Positions 1 to 7,416 of a stretch of 7,416 nucleotides of DNA are shown in pieces (positions within the stretch are counted from its first letter, which is position 1; the number at the start of each line of letters is the position of its first letter). The position numbers were made by a program, and so were the translations under genes. The DNA comes from Solirubrobacterales bacterium 70-9. GTDB lineage: Bacteria > Actinomycetota > Thermoleophilia > Solirubrobacterales > 70-9. The stretch covers positions 25,761-33,176 of the forward strand of contig MKSH01000044.1 of NCBI GenBank assembly GCA_001898095.1, in the 5' to 3' direction. The notes under the pieces are model-generated. The model worked only from the letters and a program-made list of their open reading frames with translations, was not told the DNA's origin and did no database searches.

Positions 1-329
1 TCCTCCAGCAGCGAGCCGTCCATCATCACGCTGGTGAAGCCGAGGTCGATCGCCGAGATGCAGGTCGCGGGGTTGTTGCCGTGGTCCTGGTGGAGGGCGA
101 CCGGGATCTCCGGGTACTCCTCCGAGGCGGCCAGCATCAGGTGGTAGAGGAAGCGGTCGCCGGCGTAGGAGCGAGCCCCGCGGGAGGCCTGGACGATCAC
201 CGGCGAGGAGGTCTCGCGGGCGGCTTCCATGATCCCCTGGATCTGCTCCATGTTGTTGACGTTGAAGGCGCCGACGCCGTAGCCGCCGCGGGCGGCCTCG
301 TCGAGCAGCTGTCGCATCGAGACAAGCAT
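1..329 (-). CDS. fba: Class II fructose-bisphosphate aldolase, Calvin-cycle subtype (N-terminal part)
   Basis: This gene makes the zinc-dependent aldolase that condenses triose phosphates to fructose 1,6-bisphosphate; in the Calvin cycle it also makes sedoheptulose 1,7-bisphosphate. Only the first 109 codons are present, because the gene runs off the left edge. The visible protein begins [20 protein letters not shown] and carries AFNVNNMEQ (residues 21-29), [10 protein letters not shown] (47-56), LHQDHGNN (79-86) and [11 protein letters not shown] (97-107). All are hallmarks of the CbbA-type class II family. In HQDHG, D82 is the expected catalytic Asp and H83 a zinc ligand. The ATG at 329 is chosen because AGGAG lies 7 nt upstream and the N-terminus then lines up with known CbbA proteins; a second in-frame ATG at 317 is less likely. 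The start lies 4 nt after the glpX stop and the ribosome site lies in the glpX 3' end, so the two are almost certainly co-transcribed. Identity is secure; the C-terminal half cannot be judged. Confidence 0.95.
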   Translation of the reverse strand, partial: MLVSMRQLLDEAARGGYGVGAFNVNNMEQIQGIMEAARETSSPVIVQASRGARSYAGDRFLYHLMLAASEEYPEIPVALHQDHGNNPATCISAIDLGFTSVMMDGSLLE

Positions 330-333
330 CTGT

Positions 334-1326
334 TCACTCCTGGTTCGGGATCGGACTGGTCTGGCGGATCCGCCGCACCGACCCGGCGGTGATCACCAGC
401 GATTCGGTGGTCAGCGAGCCGTTGCGGCGGCAGGGACGGGCGAGCAGTTCGCCGCCGGTGACGCCGGTGGCGACGAAGGCCCCGTCGGCGCCGGCGAGCA
501 GGTCGAGGTCGAGCGTCTCGGTCGGGGACAGCCCCGCCGCCTCGACGCGCTCGCGCTCGGCGTCGCGCTGGGGGGCGACGCGGGCCTGCATGCCGCCGCC
601 GAGGACGCGGGCCGCGCAGGCGCTCATCACCCCCTCCGGGGTGCCGCCGATGCCGAGCAGGAGGTCGGCGTCGCCGTCGTCGAGCAGCACCGAGAGGGCG
701 CCGGCGACATCGCCCGCGGACGGCGTCAGCACCGCCGCGCCGAGCCTGCGCAGCCGCGCCACCAGTTCGGTGTGGCGGGGCTTGTCGAGGACGACCACGC
801 GCAGCTCGCCGACCGGCTTCGAGAGCGCCGCGGCGACCCGGCGGACGATCGTCTCCGGCGGTTCGTCGATCGTGGCGACGTCGCGGGCGGCCCGCGGCAG
901 CACCAGCTTGTCCATGTAGAAGGCGGGGCCGGGGGACCAGAGGGAGTCGAGCGGGGCGACGGCGATCGTCGAGAGCGCCCCGGCCAGGCCGCGGGCGCAG
1001 AAGTCGGTGCACTCGAGCGGGTCGACCGCGATGTCGAAGGAGGGCTCGGCGGCGCGGCCGACCAGCTCGCCATCGGCCAGCATCGGCGCTTCGTCCTTGG
1101 CGCCCTCGCCGATCACCACGGTGCCGCTCGCCGCCGAGCGGGCCAGCACCGAGCGCATCGCCGCGGTCGCCGCGCCGTCGGCAGCGTGCCCGTCGCCACG
1201 GCCGGCCAGGCGCGCCGCGACCACGGCGGCGGCGCGGGTCGCCGCCAGCGCACAGGTGACCAGCGGCGAGTCGGCGTCGAAGCGCGGGGCAGGGGCGACC
1301 GTGTCGGTGGGCGGATCGGAGAGCAC
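334..1326 (-). CDS. glpX: Class II fructose-1,6-bisphosphatase (GlpX family), probable FBPase/SBPase
   Basis: A cytosolic metal-dependent phosphatase that removes the C1 phosphate of fructose 1,6-bisphosphate and, in CBB clusters, probably also of sedoheptulose 1,7-bisphosphate. With the GTG start at 1326 the protein has 330 residues, normal for GlpX. It shows [12 protein letters not shown] (42-53), [11 protein letters not shown] (71-81), VDPLECT (101-107), YMDKLVLP (137-144), KPRHTELV (182-189), GIGGTPEGV (225-233) and [10 protein letters not shown] (286-295), colinear with E. coli GlpX. The expected metal and catalytic residues D45, E74, D102, E105, T107 and E231 are present. The usual DPxEGT/DPxDGT box reads DPLECT. 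The frame stays open to an ATG at 1422, but the extra 32 codons fall in AT-richer control DNA, have no GlpX counterpart, and lie upstream of the candidate promoter. No good Shine-Dalgarno precedes either start, so the start is tentative. It is the first gene of the leftward operon, 4 nt from the aldolase gene. Confidence 0.92.
   Translation of the reverse strand: MLSDPPTDTVAPAPRFDADSPLVTCALAATRAAAVVAARLAGRGDGHAADGAATAAMRSVLARSAASGTVVIGEGAKDEAPMLADGELVGRAAEPSFDIAVDPLECTDFCARGLAGALSTIAVAPLDSLWSPGPAFYMDKLVLPRAARDVATIDEPPETIVRRVAAALSKPVGELRVVVLDKPRHTELVARLRRLGAAVLTPSAGDVAGALSVLLDDGDADLLLGIGGTPEGVMSACAARVLGGGMQARVAPQRDAERERVEAAGLSPTETLDLDLLAGADGAFVATGVTGGELLARPCRRNGSLTTESLVITAGSVRRIRQTSPIPNQE
337..341 (-). 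promoter_or_regulatory. Ribosome binding site of the aldolase gene
   Basis: AGGAG on the minus strand, 7 nt before the ATG at 329. It lies within the last codons of glpX, which implies translation of the aldolase is coupled to glpX and fixes the ATG at 329 as its start. Confidence 0.75.
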
Positions 1327-1369
1327 GGGACGGGGACCGTAGACGCCGACGCGTTGAAAAACCACAAAG

Positions 1370-1399
1370 AATCTCGCGAGGTCCAAAGGGTTTTGTCTA
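1370..1399 (-). promoter_or_regulatory. Candidate promoter for glpX-fba
   Basis: On the minus strand, TAGACA (1399-1394) differs from the TTGACA consensus at one base. It is followed after 18 nt by GAGATT (1375-1370), a weak -10 element. Transcription would begin near 1363, about 37 nt before the GTG at 1326 and downstream of the alternative ATG at 1422. The -35 overlaps the outermost CATAGA half-site, mirroring the cbbL promoter. The -10 is poor, so this is a prediction only. Confidence 0.4.
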
Positions 1400-1457
1400 T
1401 GTCTTACAGTCGTGAATCGCATAGATAGTCCTCAATGGATATACGGAGAATCAATCA

Positions 1458-1461
<4 letters not shown>
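1396..1461. repeat. Four-half-site dyad array, candidate operator for a LysR-type regulator
   Basis: TCTATG (1396-1401) and CATAGA (1420-1425) form an inverted repeat with an 18-nt spacer. TCAATG (1432-1437) and CATTGA (1456-1461) form a second one with the same 18-nt spacer. The whole set is symmetric about 1428.5, with half-sites spaced 24, 12 and 24 bp. The inner pair, CATAGA-N6-TCAATG, contains a T-N11-A (T1422, A1434), the loose LysR-type signature. The outer arms overlap the two candidate -35 elements. A perfect 11-bp palindrome, TCAATCATTGA (1451-1461), overlaps the right end. The repeats are seen directly; binding by CbbR is inferred. Confidence 0.5.
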
Positions 1462-2988
<1,527 letters not shown>

Positions 2989-2990
2989 CC

Positions 2991-2996
2991 AAGGAG
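2991..2996 (+). promoter_or_regulatory. Ribosome binding site of cbbS
   Basis: AAGGAG sits 7 nt before the ATG at 3004 and just after the cbbL stop. The nearby ATG at 3010 would be 13 nt away, so this site favours 3004. It is the strongest ribosome site in the rightward operon. Confidence 0.8.
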
Positions 2997-3003
2997 CCAG
3001 ACC

Positions 3004-3456
3004 ATGACCATGCGCATCACCCAGGGCACCTTCTCCTACCTGCCCGACTTCACCGACCCGCAGATCGAGGCGCAGATCGCCTACGCGCTGCGCAGCGAGT
3101 GGTCGATGTCGATCGAGTACACCGACGACCCGCACCCGCGCAACTCCTACTGGGAGATGTGGGCGCCGCCGATGTTCGACCTCACCCCCGACGAAACCGA
3201 GGTGGTGTTGCGCGAGGTGCGCGCCTGCCGCGAGGCGCACGGCGACAAGTACGTGAAGCTGATCGCCTACGATGCCCGCCGCGGGCGGCAGACCACGGCG
3301 CTCAGCTTCATCGTCGGCAGGCCGCCGAAGGAGCCCGGCTACCGGCTCGAGCGCACCGACTCCCACGACCGCGTGCAGCGCTACGCCCTGCATCCCTACG
3401 CGGTCGACAAGCCGGCCGGCAAGCGCTACGCGAACGTGAACGGATCGCAGCCATGA
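3004..3456 (+). CDS. cbbS: RuBisCO small subunit, red-type
   Basis: The small subunit of form I RuBisCO, which caps the L8 core and stabilises the holoenzyme. The 150-residue protein shows [14 protein letters not shown] (5-18), [16 protein letters not shown] (38-53), PMFDL (56-60) and [13 protein letters not shown] (74-86), all family hallmarks. After [17 protein letters not shown] (101-117) it has the extra C-terminal segment (about 118-142, with [19 protein letters not shown]) that forms the added hairpin of red-type small subunits; green-type chains lack it. This agrees with the cbbL type. The start follows the ribosome site at 2991-2996. It lies 15 nt after cbbL, and its stop overlaps the cbbX start in an ATGA. 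Confidence 0.97.
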   Translation: MTMRITQGTFSYLPDFTDPQIEAQIAYALRSEWSMSIEYTDDPHPRNSYWEMWAPPMFDLTPDETEVVLREVRACREAHGDKYVKLIAYDARRGRQTTALSFIVGRPPKEPGYRLERTDSHDRVQRYALHPYAVDKPAGKRYANVNGSQP

Positions 3457-4364
3457 CCGTGGCCGAGCTGGAGACGAACGAGGTCGACGCGGCGGCGCTG
3501 ATCCGCGAAGCCGACATCGAGGGGGTGCTCGCCGAGCTCGACCGGGAACTGGTCGCGCTCACCCCGGTGAAGACGCGGATCCGCGAGATCGCGGCGCTGC
3601 TGGTGGTCGACCGGCTGCGCCGCGAGGCGGGCCTCAGCGCCGCCCGCCCGACCCTGCACATGTGCTTCACCGGCAACCCCGGCACCGGCAAGACGACGGT
3701 CGCGATGCGGATGGCCGACATCCTCCACCGGCTCGGCTACATCGAGCGCAACCACGTCGTCGCCGTCACCCGTGACGACCTGGTCGGCCAGTACGTCGGC
3801 CACACCGCGCCGAAGACGAAGGAGGTGTTGAAACGGGCCTACGGCGGCGTCCTCTTCATCGACGAGGCCTACTACCTCTACCGGCCCGAGAACGAGCGCG
3901 ACTACGGGGTCGAGGCGATCGAGATCCTGCTGCAGGTGATGGAGAACGACCGCGACAAGCTGGTCGTCATCCTGGCCGGCTACAGCGACCGCATGGACGA
4001 CTTCTTTCGGCTCAACCCGGGGATGTCCTCGCGGGTCGCCCACCACATCGACTTCCCCGACTACACGGTCGACGAGCTCGCCCGGATCGGCGACCTGATG
4101 CTGGCCACGGAGAGCTACGAGTTCAGCCCCGAGGCGCGCGAGGCGTTCCGCGAGTACCTCGAACGGCGGCTGCAGCGGCCGCAGTTCGCCCACGCCCGTT
4201 CGGTGCGCAACGCGATCGAGCGGGCCCGCCTGCGCCACGCGAACCGCGTCTATATTGCCGCTCGGGAAGGTGAGCTGCCGGGAGTCGAGGAGCTGGTCCG
4301 GCTGGAGGCCGGGGACATCCTCGCCAGTCGGGTGTTCGCCGACGAGACCGAAGGGAACGCGTGA
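3453..4364 (+). CDS. cbbX: CbbX, red-type RuBisCO activase (AAA+ ATPase)
   Basis: A hexameric AAA+ motor that uses ATP to remodel RuBisCO blocked by tight-binding sugar phosphates. In the characterised proteobacterial enzyme it is stimulated by RuBP and threads a tail of the large subunit through its pore. The protein has 303 residues, the usual length. Visible elements are Walker A GNPGTGKT (74-81), the [12 protein letters not shown] segment with the pore loop (106-117), Walker B VLFIDEA (133-139), ILAGY (173-177), the NPGMSSR arginine-finger region (R194), and a sensor-2-like [12 protein letters not shown] (248-259). Residues 1-60 form a variable helical N-terminus. The ATG at 3453 overlaps the cbbS stop by 4 nt (ATGA), and there is no strong ribosome site, so expression is probably coupled to cbbS. 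Although this frame remains open far upstream, across cbbL and cbbS, that stretch is not coding. The gene order cbbL-cbbS-cbbX is the classic red-type arrangement. Confidence 0.97.
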   Translation: MTVAELETNEVDAAALIREADIEGVLAELDRELVALTPVKTRIREIAALLVVDRLRREAGLSAARPTLHMCFTGNPGTGKTTVAMRMADILHRLGYIERNHVVAVTRDDLVGQYVGHTAPKTKEVLKRAYGGVLFIDEAYYLYRPENERDYGVEAIEILLQVMENDRDKLVVILAGYSDRMDDFFRLNPGMSSRVAHHIDFPDYTVDELARIGDLMLATESYEFSPEAREAFREYLERRLQRPQFAHARSVRNAIERARLRHANRVYIAAREGELPGVEELVRLEAGDILASRVFADETEGNA

Positions 4365-5329
4365 TGCCACGGCCGGTGATACTCGGCGTCGTCGGAGATT
4401 CGGCGGCGGGGAAGACGACTCTGACCCGGGGGTTGGTGCGGGTGCTGGGCGAGGAGAACGTCACCCACGTCTGCACCGACGACTACCACCGCTACGACCG
4501 CAAACAGCGGGCCGAGCTCGGCATCACGCCGCTGCACCCGGACTGCAACTACCTCGACGTCATCGCCCAGCACCTGTCGCACCTGCGCGGCGGCGAATCC
4601 ATCCTGAAGCCGGTCTACCGACATCAGGACGGCACCTTCGGGCCGCCGGTCTACATCCAACCGGAGCGCTTCACCGTGATCGAGGGCCTGTTCGGCTACT
4701 ACCTGCCGGAGATGCGCGACTCCTACGACGTGCGCGTCTACCTGAACCCGCCGGAGGAACTGCGGCGCCGCTGGAAGGTGCAGCGCGACTGCTCGCGGCG
4801 CGGCTACACGACCGACCAGGTGCTGGCCGAACTCGACCGGCGCGAGCCCGACTCGGAGGCGTTCATCCGCCCGCAGCGGCGCTACGCCGACATGCTCGTC
4901 TCCTTCATCCCGATCGGCGACGAGGAGGACGACCAGCCGGTTCTCGACGCCGAGCTGGTGCTGCGCGACGGCCTGCCGCACCCCGACCTCGCCCCGTTCG
5001 TCGACGACAAGCAGGACGGGTTGACGCTGGAGGACCGCGGCGACGAGCGCGTGCTGCGGATCTCCGGCGGCATCGACCCCGAGCACGCCGCCGCGGTCGA
5101 GGAGGCGATCTGGTCGCGGTTGCACTTCGCCACCCACCTGCGGGCGCGCCGGCTCGGCGAGTACACGATCGGCACCGAGCTGCACCGCTCCGACCCCTTG
5201 GCGCTGGTGCAGCTGCTGATCCTCTACCACCTGATCACCGCGAAGGCGGCGATCTCGGTCGGCGGCGACGGCACCCGGGGCGGCGCCGCGACCGTCTCCG
5301 AGGAGAAGCGGGAGGGGGTCGCCTCGTGA
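4364..5329 (+). CDS. prk: Phosphoribulokinase (plant/cyanobacterial-like class)
   Basis: This kinase phosphorylates ribulose 5-phosphate to RuBP with ATP, supplying the RuBisCO substrate. The 321-residue protein has a P-loop, GDSAAGKTT (11-19), then [10 protein letters not shown] (37-46), LKPVYRH (81-87), [16 protein letters not shown] (98-113), [15 protein letters not shown] (134-148) and [16 protein letters not shown] (168-183). These resemble the plant, cyanobacterial and archaeal-type class more than the short proteobacterial octameric class. Of the light-regulated disulfide in plant enzymes, the P-loop cysteine is Ala here, while C37 aligns with its partner, so that switch should be absent. 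The C-terminal third (about 184-321) diverges from plant enzymes and contains [19 protein letters not shown]. The ATG at 4364 lies 8 nt after AAGGG and shares one base with the cbbX stop; GTG at 4361 would add one residue. Some related nucleoside kinases share the fold, but the context makes Prk clear. Confidence 0.94.
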   Translation: MPRPVILGVVGDSAAGKTTLTRGLVRVLGEENVTHVCTDDYHRYDRKQRAELGITPLHPDCNYLDVIAQHLSHLRGGESILKPVYRHQDGTFGPPVYIQPERFTVIEGLFGYYLPEMRDSYDVRVYLNPPEELRRRWKVQRDCSRRGYTTDQVLAELDRREPDSEAFIRPQRRYADMLVSFIPIGDEEDDQPVLDAELVLRDGLPHPDLAPFVDDKQDGLTLEDRGDERVLRISGGIDPEHAAAVEEAIWSRLHFATHLRARRLGEYTIGTELHRSDPLALVQLLILYHLITAKAAISVGGDGTRGGAATVSEEKREGVAS

Positions 5330-7353
5330 GCACCTTGACCCCCGACGCGGAGCGGATCGCCGCCCCGACGGCGGCCGACCAGGTAGCCGTCGACACGATC
5401 CGCTGCCTGGCGATGGACGCCGTCCAGGCGGCGAACTCCGGCCACCCGGGGCTGCCGATGGCGATGGCCCCTGTCGCCCACGTCCTCTACAGCCGCTTCC
5501 TGAGCTACGACCCGGCGGCTCCCGACTGGGCCGACCGCGACCGTTTCGTGCTCTCCGCCGGGCACGGCTCGATGCTGCTCTACGCGGTGCTCCACCTGGC
5601 CGGGTACGACCTGCCGCTGACCGAGATCGAAGCCTTCCGCCAGTGGGGGTCGCGCACGCCGGGACATCCCGAGCACGGCCACACGCCGGGGGTCGAGACG
5701 ACCACCGGGCCGCTCGGCCAGGGCTTCGCCAACGGGATCGGAATGGCGCTCGCCGAGCGTTTCCTGCGCGAGCGCCACGGCCCCGAGGTGGTCGACCACC
5801 GGGTCTTCTCGATCTGCTCCGACGGCGACCTGATGGAGGGAGTGGCCTCGGAAGCCGCCTCGCTCGCCGGGCACCTCGGCCTCGGCCGCCTGGTCTACCT
5901 CTACGACGACAACCAGATCACGATCGACGGGCCGACCTCGGTCAGCTTCTCCGGCGAGGACGTCGAGGCCCGCTTCCGCGCCTACGGCTGGGACGTGCGC
6001 GCGGTCGAGGACGCCAACAACCTCGGCGCGCTGATCGAGGCTATCGACGGCGCCGTGGCCGAGGGCGAGGCGCCCTCGCTGATCCGGGTGCGCTCGGTGA
6101 TCGGCTGGCCGGCCCCGAACAAGGCCGGCACGCCCGGGGCGCACGGGGCGCCGCTGGGCGAGGACGAGGTGCGGGCGACGAAGGGCCTGCTCGGCTTCGA
6201 TCCGGAGGCGAGGTTCGTCGTCCCCGAGGAGGCGCGCGAGCCCTACGCCGCCGCCCGCGAGCGCGGCGCCGCGGCGCGTCACCGCTGGCAGGCGCGCTTC
6301 GAGGAGTGGTCGGTACGCGACGCCGAGGCGGCGGCGGAGTGGTCGCGCTCGTGGGCCGGCGAACCCGAGCCCGACTGGGAGGAGGCGCTGCCGCGCTTCG
6401 ACCCGGCCGAGGTGGAGAAGCTCGCCACCCGGGCGGCCGGCGGCCAGGCGATGGCGGCGCTTGCGGCGCGGCTGCCGACCACGCTCGGCGGCTCCGCCGA
6501 TTTGGTCGAGTCGACGAAGACGGCGCTCCCGTTCGCCGGCGACTTCACCCGCGCCGTGGCGGGCGGCAACGTCCGCTGGGGCGTGCGCGAGCACGCGATG
6601 GGCGCCTGCCTGAACGGCATCGCCCTGCACGGCGGCATCGTCAGCCCCTACGGCTCGACCTTCCTCGTCTTCGCCGACTACATGCGGCCGGCGATCCGCC
6701 TCTCGGCGCTGATGGGCCTGCCGGTCGTCTGGGTCTTCACCCACGACTCGGTGGCGGTCGGCGAGGACGGCCCCACCCACCAGCCGATCGAGCACTTCGC
6801 GTCCCTGCGGGCGATCCCTGGCCTGACCGTGATCCGACCCGCCGACGCGAACGAGACCAGCGAGGCCTGGCGGATCGCGCTCGCCGACCGGGAGGGCCCG
6901 GTCGCGCTGCTGCTCAGCCGCCAGAACCTGCCGGTGCTGGAGCCGGCGCGGGTCATCGGCCGGGTCGAGCGCGGCGCCTACGTGCTGATGCCCGAGGCCG
7001 ACTCGCTCGACGTGATCCTCGTCGCCACCGGCTCCGAGGTCGAGGTCGCGATCGCCGCCGCCGCCGAGCTGGCGGGGGAGGGGGTCGGGGCGCGGGTCGT
7101 CTCGATGCCGAGCTGGGAGCTCTTCGACGCCCAGCCAGGCCTCTATCGCGATGGCGTCCTCGTCCCCGGCGTGCCCGCGATCTCGGTCGAGGCCGGGATC
7201 GAGCAGGGCTGGTCGCGCTACGCCGACGCGAGCGTCTCGATCGACCGCTTCGGCGCCTCGGCCCCGGGCTCGCGTGTGCTGGAGGAGCTCGGCATCAGCC
7301 CCGCCGCGGTGGCGGCCACGGCCCGCGCGGCGATCGACGCGGCGGGCGCATGA
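5326..7353 (+). CDS. tkt: Transketolase
   Basis: A thiamine-diphosphate enzyme moving two-carbon units between sugar phosphates; in the Calvin cycle it makes xylulose 5-phosphate plus erythrose 4-phosphate or ribose 5-phosphate. The 675-residue protein is full length. It shows [13 protein letters not shown] (37-49), [12 protein letters not shown] (76-87), [16 protein letters not shown] (126-141), the ThDP-binding stretch SDGDLMEG to [10 protein letters not shown] (165-202), [12 protein letters not shown] (388-399), VREHAMG with catalytic E422 (420-426), and [18 protein letters not shown] (473-490). The C-terminal domain (about 550-675) has ATGSEVEVA and ends normally. The GTG start at 5326 overlaps the prk stop as GTGA and is preceded by GGAGGGGG (5311-5318). 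This fits the N-terminus of related enzymes. The same frame is open upstream into cbbX and prk, which is not coding. It belongs to the same transcript as prk; a dedicated CBB copy is likely, with any housekeeping copy elsewhere. Confidence 0.97.
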   Translation: MSTLTPDAERIAAPTAADQVAVDTIRCLAMDAVQAANSGHPGLPMAMAPVAHVLYSRFLSYDPAAPDWADRDRFVLSAGHGSMLLYAVLHLAGYDLPLTEIEAFRQWGSRTPGHPEHGHTPGVETTTGPLGQGFANGIGMALAERFLRERHGPEVVDHRVFSICSDGDLMEGVASEAASLAGHLGLGRLVYLYDDNQITIDGPTSVSFSGEDVEARFRAYGWDVRAVEDANNLGALIEAIDGAVAEGEAPSLIRVRSVIGWPAPNKAGTPGAHGAPLGEDEVRATKGLLGFDPEARFVVPEEAREPYAAARERGAAARHRWQARFEEWSVRDAEAAAEWSRSWAGEPEPDWEEALPRFDPAEVEKLATRAAGGQAMAALAARLPTTLGGSADLVESTKTALPFAGDFTRAVAGGNVRWGVREHAMGACLNGIALHGGIVSPYGSTFLVFADYMRPAIRLSALMGLPVVWVFTHDSVAVGEDGPTHQPIEHFASLRAIPGLTVIRPADANETSEAWRIALADREGPVALLLSRQNLPVLEPARVIGRVERGAYVLMPEADSLDVILVATGSEVEVAIAAAAELAGEGVGARVVSMPSWELFDAQPGLYRDGVLVPGVPAISVEAGIEQGWSRYADASVSIDRFGASAPGSRVLEELGISPAAVAATARAAIDAAGA

Positions 7354-7416
7354 GACGTCCTGTGTCAACCCCCGGCGGGTTTGAGCCGACCGAGGTTGCC
7401 GTGTCGAGCCGGGTCA
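7350..7416 (+). CDS. Start of a probable next operon gene (partial, unidentified)
   Basis: An ATG at 7350 overlaps the tkt stop in an ATGA, the same coupling pattern used between the preceding genes. Its frame stays open for all 22 codons to the window edge, beginning [17 protein letters not shown] at 7362 in the same frame is another possible start. There is no strong ribosome site and too little protein to recognise a family. By context another pentose-phosphate or Calvin-cycle enzyme is plausible, but this is a guess; it may also be a chance open frame in GC-rich DNA. Confidence 0.4.
   Translation, partial: MRRPVSTPGGFEPTEVAVSSRV

Noticed and set aside
1373..1380. The CTCGCGAG palindrome as a second operator
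   Set aside because: It is an isolated 8-bp palindrome in GC-rich DNA, and its flanks show only scattered symmetry. It is kept only as a note within the control region.
1399..1428. A 9-residue leader peptide ORF (MSYSRESHR)
   Set aside because: It has no ribosome binding site and lies upstream of the candidate cbbL transcription start, so it would not be in the mRNA.
4255..7353. A single 1032-codon open frame extending upstream of tkt
   Set aside because: Transketolase homology starts only at 5326; the upstream part overlaps cbbX and prk in another frame and resembles no protein family.
5224..7368. A 714-codon open frame on the minus strand opposite tkt
   Set aside because: Its composition is low-complexity Arg/Gly/Val/Asp, it shows no recognisable domain, and it lies opposite a fully conserved gene. 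Long antisense frames are routine at this GC content.
7365..7384. A terminator hairpin after tkt (AACCC-CCGGC-GGGTT)
   Set aside because: The stem is about 5 bp (7 with a bulge) and has no following T-tract. An open frame overlapping the tkt stop runs through it, so the operon more likely continues.

Overview
The window is a compact Calvin-Benson-Bassham (CBB) carbon-fixation locus from a very GC-rich bacterium. The mix of GTG and ATG starts, start/stop overlaps, red-type RuBisCO, CbbX and a GlpX-type bisphosphatase suggests an autotrophic or mixotrophic actinobacterium, perhaps a deep-branching soil lineage. That placement is an inference; a chloroflexotal or similar host cannot be excluded from sequence alone.

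Layout: two divergent operons leave one control region (about 1327-1524). Leftward on the minus strand lie glpX (fructose-1,6-/sedoheptulose-1,7-bisphosphatase) and then a class II fructose-bisphosphate aldolase cut off by the window edge. Rightward on the plus strand lie cbbL, cbbS, cbbX, prk and tkt, followed by the first 22 codons of a probable further gene. After a 15-nt gap between cbbL and cbbS, successive genes overlap by 1 to 4 nt, which points to one mRNA with translational coupling.

Together the genes give RuBP carboxylation (CbbLS), RuBisCO repair (CbbX), RuBP regeneration (Prk), and the aldolase/bisphosphatase/transketolase steps that rebuild pentose phosphates from triose phosphates. 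Phosphoglycerate kinase, GAPDH, the pentose-phosphate isomerase and epimerase, and a cbbR-type regulator gene are not visible here.

The system is a known one. The most notable non-coding feature is the AT-richer divergent control region. It holds four CATWGA half-sites arranged symmetrically about position 1428.5, and the two outer ones overlap the -35 elements of oppositely facing candidate promoters. The protein-level oddities are a DPLECT metal-site motif in GlpX, and a plant/cyanobacterial-like phosphoribulokinase, lacking one regulatory cysteine, paired with a red-type RuBisCO.
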